DNA from: GCA-2862585 sp036340235
GTDB taxonomy: Bacteria; Bacteroidota; Bacteroidia; Flavobacteriales; UBA7312
Direction: 5' to 3'
Assembly (NCBI GenBank): GCA_036340235.1
Contig: JAYYZE010000032.1
Coordinates: 1-53,549 of the forward strand
DNA length: 53,549 nucleotides
Positions 1 through 7,262 of this stretch are shown piece by piece (position 1 is the stretch's first letter; every line of letters starts with the position of its first letter). The notes beneath the pieces were generated by a model. The model did no database searches. It saw only the letters and a program-made list of their open reading frames with translations, and was not told the DNA's origin. Made by a program: the position numbers and the translations under genes.

Positions 1-262
1 AACTGTTTAAAATTAGATTAACATATTTTTTTTAATAAAAATAATGTAGAATTTTTTCTAAAACTGTTAATATTTAGATAATAAGATTTGAATTAATAAT
101 AATAAAAGAACAATCAAAACTTATTTAATTTTTTTAAATGAAATTTTGATTTAAAAAATCAATAATAACTTATAAAAATTATTAACTATAATTAACAAAA
201 TTTGATGTTGTTTTGTTAATTACTTATTTGAGAAGGTATTTTTTTTAAAAGGATTATCAACA
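1..262. other. AT-rich leader region upstream of rpiB
   Basis: This stretch is extremely A+T rich and has no open frame that resembles a protein. Its one clear structure is a 12-bp inverted repeat at 189-222, listed separately. No exact TAnnTTTG promoter element was found; the nearest is an imperfect AAGATTTG around 83-90. It probably carries the rpiB promoter and the 3' end signals of whatever lies before the window. Confidence 0.5.
189..222. repeat. 12-bp perfect inverted repeat upstream of rpiB
   Basis: TAATTAACAAAA at 189-200 is followed, after a 10-base spacer, by its exact reverse complement TTTTGTTAATTA at 211-222. It lies about 40 bases before the rpiB start. It could be an operator, a weak A/T-rich terminator of an upstream gene, or chance in very AT-rich DNA. 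No U-run directly follows the hairpin on the + strand. Confidence 0.6.
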
Positions 263-697
263 ATGAAAGAAACAATAGGAATAGCATGTGATCATGCTGG
301 CTTTGAGTATAAAGAAAAACTTATCAGTCGATTAAAAAAAGAAGGGTACACAGTAAACGATTATGGATGTTTTGATAACCAAAGTGTTGATTATCCAGAT
401 TTTGCACATGCTCTTGCAAAATCTATAGAAGAGGGGAAAAATTCGATTGGAATACAATTTTGTGGCAGTGGTAATGGCATCAACATGACAATTAATAAAC
501 ATCAGTCCATCCGTTCTGCTTTGTGTTGGAACAGTGAAATTGCAGAACAGGCAAGAAAACATAATAATGCAAATGTGTGTACCATGCCAGCTAGGTATAT
601 TACATTTGATATGGTGTTAGAAATTACAGAACGATTTTTAAATACAAGCTTTGAAGGTGGCAGACACCTACAAAGAGTTAACAAAATTAACGGTTAA
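263..697 (+). CDS. rpiB: Ribose-5-phosphate isomerase B
   Basis: Cytosolic enzyme of the non-oxidative pentose phosphate pathway, interconverting ribose 5-phosphate and ribulose 5-phosphate. The 144-residue length is normal for the RpiB/LacAB family. The N-terminus carries the family signature ACDHAGFEYK, which supplies the Asp and His that bind the substrate. FCGSGNG near residue 66 holds the catalytic cysteine and the phosphate-binding loop, and the conserved MPARYI segment follows near residue 110. ATG at 263 puts the signature at the usual distance from the N-terminus. The stop is only 2 bases before the next gene, so the two are probably co-transcribed, although the partner is a secreted peptidase with no evident metabolic link. 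Confidence 0.95.
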   Translation: MKETIGIACDHAGFEYKEKLISRLKKEGYTVNDYGCFDNQSVDYPDFAHALAKSIEEGKNSIGIQFCGSGNGINMTINKHQSIRSALCWNSEIAEQARKHNNANVCTMPARYITFDMVLEITERFLNTSFEGGRHLQRVNKING

Positions 698-699
698 CA

Positions 700-1737
700 A
701 TGCAAAAAACTCTAATTCTTTTTCTTTTCTTTTTTCTGTGTAATCAAGCTAGTTTTGCTCAATTAGAATCACCAAATCTAAAATACGCAAATAGCATTAA
801 AGTAGAAGATATAAAAAAACACCTTTTGGTACTAGCTAGTGACTCTTTAAAGGGAAGAGAAACTGGAAAAAAAGGTCAAAAGATGGCAGCTAATTATATA
901 GTAAATCATTTCAAAAATATAGGAATACAGCCTTATAGAAAGAATACCTACTTCCAAAAATTTAAAGTGAAAACGGTTAAGCGATATGGTAATTGGAAAC
1001 GTCAACAAAAAAGTGCACTTGAAAAGCTATTCAAAAAAGATTACATAAAAGGAGAAAACATAATAGGATATATAGAAGGTAGCGATTTAAAAGATGAACT
1101 ACTAATTATTACTGCTCATTACGATCATCTTGGAATTAAAGATACCCTAATTTATAATGGTGCTGATGATAATGCGTCTGGTACAGCATCTATTATGGAA
1201 ATAGCTCAAGCCTTCATGATGGCAAAAAAAGATGGAAAAGGGCCCAGAAGAAGTGTATTAATTATGCCTGTTTCAGGAGAAGAAAAGGGATTATTAGGAT
1301 CTAAATATTATACCGATAATCCAATCTATCCACTTGAAAAAACCGTAGCCAATCTCAACGTCGATATGATTGGTAGAACAGATAAAAAATACGCCAACGA
1401 TCCTAATTATATCTACTTAATAGGTTCTGATAGATTAAGTATGGATCTTCATAATATTAGTGAAGAAGTAAATAAAAAATACATCAACCTAAGACTGGAT
1501 TATACATATAATGAAAAGGACGACCCTAACAGATACTATTACCGATCAGATCATTATAATTTTGCCAAAAATAATATACCAGTCATTTTTTATTTTAATG
1601 GAACGCATACAGACTATCATCAACCAACGGATACTGCAGAGAAAATAAATTTTGATAAAATAGAAAAAATTAGTCGTTATATTTTTCTTACGGCATGGGA
1701 GTTAGCCAACAGAAATGAGCGCCCAAGATTATACTAG
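700..1737 (+). CDS. Secreted M28-family zinc peptidase
   Basis: Predicted exported zinc aminopeptidase of the M28 family, 345 residues. A typical signal peptide ends near ASFAQ (residue 21), as is usual in Bacteroidota. The two-zinc site is complete: His140 in TAHYDHLG, the Asp pair 156-157 in GADDNASG, Glu194/Glu195 in SGEEKGLLG, Asp222 in NVDMIGR and a late His307 in DYHQPTD. There is no protease-associated domain and no T9SS tail, so it probably works in the periplasm or is released by another route. Substrates are likely N-terminal residues of peptides, but specificity cannot be read from the sequence. Its stop overlaps the stop of the convergent propeller gene by 4 bases. Confidence 0.93.
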   Translation: MQKTLILFLFFFLCNQASFAQLESPNLKYANSIKVEDIKKHLLVLASDSLKGRETGKKGQKMAANYIVNHFKNIGIQPYRKNTYFQKFKVKTVKRYGNWKRQQKSALEKLFKKDYIKGENIIGYIEGSDLKDELLIITAHYDHLGIKDTLIYNGADDNASGTASIMEIAQAFMMAKKDGKGPRRSVLIMPVSGEEKGLLGSKYYTDNPIYPLEKTVANLNVDMIGRTDKKYANDPNYIYLIGSDRLSMDLHNISEEVNKKYINLRLDYTYNEKDDPNRYYYRSDHYNFAKNNIPVIFYFNGTHTDYHQPTDTAEKINFDKIEKISRYIFLTAWELANRNERPRLY

Positions 1738-2918
1738 TTAATACTCACCAAATACGAACTAGAATCAATAGAAAGGATGTAAAGCCCTTTTGACAACGAA
1801 CCTATATTTATCTGTTTTTGTCCTTTAGATTGCATAAGTTTTTTACCATCTAATGAAAATATAGCAAAAGAGTAATCTTTATAAAGAATGATTTTGTTTT
1901 CGTACACATTAAATAATGTACGATTAATCACATCATCATTAACTGAAGAGCTTTTATTCCAATTTACTAACCCTCCTTCTGTTCCTATCCAATAACCATC
2001 ATCTCCTTTTTCAAAACACAAAACAGTATTATTAATTAACTCACTATTTTGAGTATTATATACGCTTGTGTTGTGAATACCATCTTGAAAAGAAAACTCA
2101 AAAAAACCAGCAGCAATAGTTCCTACGTAAATAAGTTGTTCATCTAACTGAAGAGTGGTTAGACTATTACTAGGCCAATTTGGAAAAAACCCAGTGTTGA
2201 ATGTTAAAAAACTACCGTTGGTAAGTTGGGCTGTTAAACCGCCATACGGACAACTAATCCATAGGTTTTGGTCTTTCACCAATAAGTCATTAGCAGTATT
2301 ATCAATTAAGCCGTTAGTGGTATTATACCAACTTATACTATCGTTATACCAGTATCCCAAACCACCATTAACAGTCCCAATACACAGGGAGTCACCTTTA
2401 AATGCCAACGCACTAATATTTACAAAATCAGGCTCTAAAGAAGATGAATCTAGTAAAAGAGTTATTAAGTCGTTTTCTTTTTTATATAAACCATTGATTG
2501 TTCCAATGAATCCTACATTTGATTGGTCAAAAACAAGCTCATTAATATGACTTGGCAGTGGAGTATTTTGTGGTGTAAGCTGTTCCCAATTACTACCATC
2601 GAATATGGTTATTCCGCCTAGTGTGCTGACATATAAATGACCGTTGTTATCCAAAACTAGAGATTGGACTTGATTGTTTGGTAAAAAGGCAGAATAATCG
2701 GACCACGTTGTATTATCAAAAGAAAATAACCCCCAGTTGGTACCTACCCATTTGATGCCATCAACAATAAGAATATCATTGATTTGATGATCACTCATTG
2801 GGGTATTATCTGTCGTATAGTTAATCCAATTGTCTTGTGCAAAGAGTGTTGAATTAGACCCTATAAGTAAGAAAATCCATGCTATCAGATAAGGGTTATT
2901 GTATAACGACTTTTTCAA
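1734..2918 (-). CDS. Secreted beta-propeller protein with T9SS-like tail
   Basis: A 394-residue secreted protein of unknown function. After a signal peptide ending near LFAQ there are about six repeats of the two-component-regulator propeller type, each with a strand pair such as LYVSTLGGITIFDG, GFIGTINGLYKK or YWIGTEGGLVNW. The last 60 or so residues (LDGKKL, SLSKGLYILSID) resemble a short type A T9SS sorting domain without a clear PNP motif. The start is TTG at 2918; there is no in-frame ATG near the signal peptide. This start lies 23 bases inside the upstream lysyl oxidase gene, so translation is probably coupled. The pairing suggests a binding or scaffold partner for the oxidase, which is inference only. 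Confidence 0.82.
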   Translation of the reverse strand: MKKSLYNNPYLIAWIFLLIGSNSTLFAQDNWINYTTDNTPMSDHQINDILIVDGIKWVGTNWGLFSFDNTTWSDYSAFLPNNQVQSLVLDNNGHLYVSTLGGITIFDGSNWEQLTPQNTPLPSHINELVFDQSNVGFIGTINGLYKKENDLITLLLDSSSLEPDFVNISALAFKGDSLCIGTVNGGLGYWYNDSISWYNTTNGLIDNTANDLLVKDQNLWISCPYGGLTAQLTNGSFLTFNTGFFPNWPSNSLTTLQLDEQLIYVGTIAAGFFEFSFQDGIHNTSVYNTQNSELINNTVLCFEKGDDGYWIGTEGGLVNWNKSSSVNDDVINRTLFNVYENKIILYKDYSFAIFSLDGKKLMQSKGQKQINIGSLSKGLYILSIDSSSYLVSIN

Positions 2919-5109
2919 AAATAGATTGATTGTTAATAGTCAGTTGAATGGTATAAATACCTTTGGACAAGTTCGACCAATCATAAGTTTCACTTATTGC
3001 ATTAACCTTACCAAAATCGTGTGAATACACAACTTGACCAAGTGGATTAAACAATAACATATTGGTTTTATAGTCCCTGCCATATCTAAGACTTAACGCT
3101 ACGTTGCCGTTGGTAGGGTTAGGATAAATGGATAAACTAACATTTTCTTTTTTGATAATGCTACTCTCGCAGTCTACTTTTATGGAAACAGGTACCATAT
3201 GACACTCGTTTAAGCTAGAAACGGACCAATTGTAAAAATAATAATAGTAAGTAGTATAGTCATCACCCACTCCATCAGAGTCTTCTAGGTATCCATCAAC
3301 AAAAACAGTACTGTTATTAATTGAAACAATATCATCAATAACGTATGGAAAGCTTAACTCTCCACCCTGACCAGTACGTTTCAACTGAGGGTTTTCTCCC
3401 CCAAAGTTTTGAATATTTATGCTAGCATCCGTTCCTAAAAGATAGTTGTTACCTTGTGGAATATCAAAGTTTAAAACGACGGTTTGTGGATTATCGTCGG
3501 CAAATCCAATAAATTCAGTGTGTTCATCAACAACTATACCAGTATTATCCATTAGAACAAATTTTCTTTCACCAGGTTCATTGGTGAAAACATCGACGCT
3601 AAAAAGAGTAAAATTATTCAAAGCGTCGAAGGCCATAAAGCCGATAGCATCACTACCAGAACTATAATTGGAGTTTCCTTGGTGTTGGCTTTCACCAACA
3701 TTCACTGAATCTGTAATTCCTGCCGAGGCATAATACATAGTGTTATCATATAAAGCTGGAGTAGTATATTCATTTTCAGAAGACACAACATTCATATTTT
3801 CATCGTACCAAGTAATTTGGTTTTCACCCGAAACGGCATTAAGAGTGATGCTTTCCCCTTCGCAGATAGTGCTGTCTGGTGTTACGTTTGGAACGTCAAT
3901 ATCAGCAAGTTCAACATTAAACACCTGTTCCACAGTGTTACCAGAGTTACATAAATCAATATTTACAATGTATTCTCCTGAGCTTTCAACAGTTATCGAA
4001 GGCGTATTCTCACCGTTTGACCAACTGTAAGCATGGTTAGAGGAGGCTAAGCTTGCAGATAGATTTATGCTTTCACCCGAACAACCTTCAATGGACACGC
4101 TTTCTGGTGTTACAATGGAAGAAAAATTATCTTGTTGAGTAAGTGTTATAGGAAACCAGGTATAATTATTGTCTAATCTTGATTCTATCATTACTTGTGG
4201 TACCTCTAACACAACGGCATAATCACCATTTGGTGTACACAGCGGAATATTCAAAAACATACCATCTAAATGAGAACCATAGGTGTCATTATACCCCACA
4301 GAAATACCCTGAGATATAGGACTACAATCATATGATCCACCACCTAATCCATAGTTAGGAAAATCCTCTTGGCTGAGTAAAGTACCCTCATTATAGGTGG
4401 TTTCTTCATCTCGACAGCCAGCATCTGTGCTACTACAATTACCTAAATCCATTACACAAAAACCAACTTTTGCTCCATCGCCCACCATTTCCCATTCAAA
4501 TGGATTATCCATGTTGTTGGGGTCGGGAATTCGTAATGACATAATGGTCCATTCGTCAAAATGCATGTGTCCATGCGTTGGGTGATATTCCATTGTTCCT
4601 ACCATGTACTCGTAAAAATCCATCGAGCCATCAGCATTTTTGTGATAAACACGTTGCCATGAAATATGTTTGGGATTAGAACCGTCAGGACAGTAGCTTT
4701 GTTCGTCCCACTCAGGATCATACACTGTAAAAGTGTCAGCGACTCCATTTTCATAACACACCATCCAACGATAACCGTCCTTGTCAGCCCCTCTTAAGTT
4801 AAGAGGACCAAAACCGATGTTAGGGGTTCTGGCACCTACACGAATTCGACCCATTGTCATTACCTCATCATTAATTTCAAACCAGTTTTCGGGATAATTT
4901 ATTTCACTATCCTTTAGACCTTCACCTGGAGGATATTCATCAGAATCGTTCATCCCTGTTTGCCAACAAACAGTAATGTCTGGTAGTAAATCACAATCGG
5001 TTTGAGTGTTGTCTTCACATTTGCAATCGATAGAGTTGTTAACTGTACATTGAGCAATCACATTAATGTATGAAGCCAATAATAGAAAGAATAACAATTT
5101 AGTTTTCAT
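2896..5109 (-). CDS. Secreted lysyl oxidase-domain protein with Ig-like region and T9SS tail
   Basis: A 737-residue exported copper amine oxidase of the lysyl oxidase family (PF01186). Lysyl oxidases convert lysine side chains to aldehydes (allysine), which then cross-link. After a signal peptide (about 1-19) the domain shows the copper motif HGHMH (His179, His181, His183), aligning with the HQHYH of animal LOX. Lys214 in GAKVGFCVMD and Tyr277 in DTYG align with the lysine and tyrosine that form the LTQ cofactor. An Ig-like segment lies around residues 330-465. A type A T9SS sorting domain begins at SIYPNPTNG and ends the protein, so it is expected on the cell surface or secreted. It heads a two-gene operon behind a strong promoter match (5138-5170). 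Substrate is unknown. Confidence 0.88.
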   Translation of the reverse strand: MKTKLLFFLLLASYINVIAQCTVNNSIDCKCEDNTQTDCDLLPDITVCWQTGMNDSDEYPPGEGLKDSEINYPENWFEINDEVMTMGRIRVGARTPNIGFGPLNLRGADKDGYRWMVCYENGVADTFTVYDPEWDEQSYCPDGSNPKHISWQRVYHKNADGSMDFYEYMVGTMEYHPTHGHMHFDEWTIMSLRIPDPNNMDNPFEWEMVGDGAKVGFCVMDLGNCSSTDAGCRDEETTYNEGTLLSQEDFPNYGLGGGSYDCSPISQGISVGYNDTYGSHLDGMFLNIPLCTPNGDYAVVLEVPQVMIESRLDNNYTWFPITLTQQDNFSSIVTPESVSIEGCSGESINLSASLASSNHAYSWSNGENTPSITVESSGEYIVNIDLCNSGNTVEQVFNVELADIDVPNVTPDSTICEGESITLNAVSGENQITWYDENMNVVSSENEYTTPALYDNTMYYASAGITDSVNVGESQHQGNSNYSSGSDAIGFMAFDALNNFTLFSVDVFTNEPGERKFVLMDNTGIVVDEHTEFIGFADDNPQTVVLNFDIPQGNNYLLGTDASINIQNFGGENPQLKRTGQGGELSFPYVIDDIVSINNSTVFVDGYLEDSDGVGDDYTTYYYYFYNWSVSSLNECHMVPVSIKVDCESSIIKKENVSLSIYPNPTNGNVALSLRYGRDYKTNMLLFNPLGQVVYSHDFGKVNAISETYDWSNLSKGIYTIQLTINNQSIFEKVVIQ

Positions 5110-5137
5110 AGTGGATTTATTAATAACAGGTAGGGTG

Positions 5138-5170
5138 CAAAGGTACCAAAATTAAAGTAATACCTCAAAA
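5138..5170 (-). promoter_or_regulatory. Bacteroidota-type promoter of the lysyl oxidase operon
   Basis: On the minus strand TTTTG (5170-5166) is followed by a 20-base spacer and TACCTTTG (5145-5138). This matches the Bacteroidota sigma pattern TTTG/TAnnTTTG with good spacing. It lies about 29 bases before the ATG at 5109 and is one of the two best two-part promoters in the window. Confidence 0.75.
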
Positions 5171-5193
5171 GCGGGTAAAATGGAAAAGTTCAG

Positions 5194-5988
5194 TTAATTG
5201 TTTTGAGCACCCTGAGAAATCCATTTTAGAATAATATCTATCTCGTAGGGTGTTAAGGAAGAATTAGGAGGCATAGCATACTTCACATTGTCGTCAGCAA
5301 CCAACCGATATAAGTAACTAGCTTCTGGGTTGTTGGTATCTATGTACGGAATCCCACCATCGTTAACGCTAAGCCCTTTTATTAAAGACGAATACGCCAA
5401 GCTCGAGGGAACAAGATTCATTTGCCCACCATTGGCGTTGTGGCAAGGCATGCATTTTCCCTTATCGTTATTGTAGAAAATGGGGTCATAGATATCGGTC
5501 CTAAAACTGACTAAATCTTGACCCATGTTAATGTCCAAGAGTTGATAATATTCTCGATTTTCTCTAATGTAAGGACCTGTAATTTTGCTAGTTTCCAGCA
5601 CCATTGAAGAATCTTGTTTTATAATAATTTTAAAGGACGTTGTGTCAGAAGAATATAAATATAAGGAGTCGCTACCAATTTCAAAAGTTCCAGAAATAGA
5701 ATCAATAATTCCACCACTTTTATTTTCCTCGAGAAATGTCTGAATAAAGCTAGAATTCTCATATAATAAAGAAAGGGTATCAGGAGCAGAAATACCAAAT
5801 ATGGTGGTTGATTGTGTAACAACCTCATCACCTTCTAAAAGTCTATATACCAGGGAATCTTTTTTCCAATACTCTACGGGGTATTCTATGGGGGCAATGT
5901 CAACAAGCCGGTCCTTGGTGCATCCTAGCCAAAAAAGAGACAATGTAACAGCTAGAAAAAGGTAATGTTTAAACGTTAAAACCACCAT
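5194..5988 (-). CDS. Monohaem cytochrome c-type lipoprotein
   Basis: A 264-residue predicted outer-membrane lipoprotein: the N-terminus has a hydrophobic segment and lipobox FWLGC (Cys23). The middle (about 60-165) is strand-rich and resembles no family I can name with confidence, perhaps a lipocalin-like fold. The C-terminal part is a c-type haem domain with CMPCH (Cys179, Cys182, His183) and a probable distal ligand Met239 in YAMPPNSS, close to the domain of planctomycete-type cytochromes. It starts 13 bases inside the upstream DUF5777 barrel gene, so the three genes from 7222 to 5194 form one translationally coupled unit. The role is probably electron transfer at the outer membrane; partner and substrate are unknown. 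Confidence 0.82.
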   Translation of the reverse strand: MVVLTFKHYLFLAVTLSLFWLGCTKDRLVDIAPIEYPVEYWKKDSLVYRLLEGDEVVTQSTTIFGISAPDTLSLLYENSSFIQTFLEENKSGGIIDSISGTFEIGSDSLYLYSSDTTSFKIIIKQDSSMVLETSKITGPYIRENREYYQLLDINMGQDLVSFRTDIYDPIFYNNDKGKCMPCHNANGGQMNLVPSSLAYSSLIKGLSVNDGGIPYIDTNNPEASYLYRLVADDNVKYAMPPNSSLTPYEIDIILKWISQGAQNN

Positions 5989-6842
5989 ACTCTTCTAATA
6001 TTAAATCCCAGTACAAACTCATAAGGGAACTGATACACATCGTAGGGCTCCATAGTGTAAATGTTGGATTCTCTCAAAAAATAACTATTACTCATAAACA
6101 GTTGAAAAACATGACCGGCAGTGCCAAATTCAAAACCCAACGAGAACGGGTTGTCTAAGCGGCTTTCTGATCGGTTATTTAGTTTGTAAGCATATTCAAA
6201 CAAAACGGCACTACCGAAGGAATACTGTATGCGACCACTAAAGGGAATTACAAAAGTAAAATGGTCTTCTTCAAGCCCAACAACCAAGTTTTTATATACC
6301 ACCGTTGGGCTAATTTGGAGAGAAAGAACATCATTAAATTTTCTTGACACTATTAGTTCAGTGGTATAGCTAAGGCGGTGAGCAAATTTATTTTCAAAAG
6401 GCGTAATACTATCTGAAAAAAAGGCGTTAGGGCCATAGTTTGGACTTTCTTCAGTATTTATTCCTGTATTATTAAAGATCGCCAAGCTAAAGGGCATACT
6501 ATCGTCTATTGTTTGCTTAAGCAATACATACTTTGCTTCAACATCGTACGTTTTACCAATTTTTGTGCGTCCCACCCCAATATACGCCCTGTCGTTTAGT
6601 TTATAAGATAAAGAAAAACGAATATTAGCCGGGCTATCAAAACCCAAGAAGTCTTTGTATAGCCTATCGTCTAGGGCTACTTTGCCGAATCGGTGCATGA
6701 TGGTAAAGTCAAAGCCTTCGGGAATAACGGTTGTTTGGCTATTGATCAATTGTTTGTTTTTGAAAGCCGAAACATATTCTTTCTGTTGCGCCACCGCCCC
6801 AAAAAAAAATAAACCATACAAAAAGGTAAAAAAGAACTTCAT
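5976..6842 (-). CDS. DUF5777-family outer-membrane beta-barrel protein
   Basis: A 288-residue protein with a signal peptide (cleavage near AVAQQ). It has regular alternating strands and aromatic strand ends, and finishes in FNIRRVWWF with a C-terminal Phe, typical of outer-membrane barrels. The N-terminal segment FDFTIMHRFGKV and the SYKLNDRAYIGVGRTK strand match my recollection of DUF5777, a Bacteroidota family often found beside c-type cytochromes. Here it is sandwiched between two monohaem cytochromes, overlapping the first by 4 bases and the second by 13. That arrangement suggests a barrel that docks or passes electrons from a periplasmic to an outer-membrane haem protein. This is an inference from order alone. 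Confidence 0.78.
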   Translation of the reverse strand: MKFFFTFLYGLFFFGAVAQQKEYVSAFKNKQLINSQTTVIPEGFDFTIMHRFGKVALDDRLYKDFLGFDSPANIRFSLSYKLNDRAYIGVGRTKIGKTYDVEAKYVLLKQTIDDSMPFSLAIFNNTGINTEESPNYGPNAFFSDSITPFENKFAHRLSYTTELIVSRKFNDVLSLQISPTVVYKNLVVGLEEDHFTFVIPFSGRIQYSFGSAVLFEYAYKLNNRSESRLDNPFSLGFEFGTAGHVFQLFMSNSYFLRESNIYTMEPYDVYQFPYEFVLGFNIRRVWWF

Positions 6843-7222
6843 AAGCTACCCCCTAATGATCGAATATAATTAATTAGTTGCCAACGCTGCTCTTCGCTTA
6901 ACGAGTGTTTATAAGGCACCATCATACCCTTTCCATTGGACAATTTCCAAAACAATTCCCCATCTGTTTGGTTTTGCACATATATTGAGGCTAAACTTTT
7001 GGGTTTTGGCTTAAGACTTTTTCCTGCTGGGCCATCTCCTAACCCTTGTTTACCATGGCATGTCCAACACAGCTTTGAATACAGCTGCTGACCCTTTTGT
7101 GCAGCGATTGTATTTCCTTCATAGGGGTTAATTATGGTCTTGGCAGATTCGGGCGCCACCCATTGTTCTTGGGCCAAACACATTAAGGAAGACAACATCA
7201 TAAGTAAAACAAATACTTTCAT
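6839..7222 (-). CDS. Small periplasmic monohaem cytochrome c
   Basis: A 127-residue class I-type cytochrome c. The signal peptide runs to about residue 18 (CLAQ), followed by CWTCH (Cys52, Cys55, His56) and a C-terminal helix. Met100 or Met101 in GKGMMVPYKHSL is the likely axial ligand. The open frame extends to a GTG at 7243, but the ATG at 7222 is preferred. It starts a standard signal peptide, and the GTG would overlap a TATCTTTG promoter element (7250-7243). It is the first gene of the cytochrome, DUF5777 and cytochrome-lipoprotein unit and probably supplies or takes electrons in the periplasm. The ALDH gene upstream is separated by 40 bases and this promoter. Confidence 0.88.
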   Translation of the reverse strand: MKVFVLLMMLSSLMCLAQEQWVAPESAKTIINPYEGNTIAAQKGQQLYSKLCWTCHGKQGLGDGPAGKSLKPKPKSLASIYVQNQTDGELFWKLSNGKGMMVPYKHSLSEEQRWQLINYIRSLGGSL

Positions 7223-7242
7223 AAAAGAGCATGCTTTAAACA

Positions 7243-7250
7243 CAAAGATA
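7243..7250 (-). promoter_or_regulatory. TATCTTTG -7 promoter element before the cytochrome cassette
   Basis: The minus strand reads TATCTTTG, an exact TAnnTTTG match, 21 to 28 bases before the chosen ATG at 7222. No convincing -33 TTTG was found at the right distance, and the element lies just after the stop of the ALDH gene. It suggests that the cytochrome cassette can be transcribed apart from the genes upstream. Confidence 0.55.
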
Positions 7251-7262
7251 CGACCTTATTAT

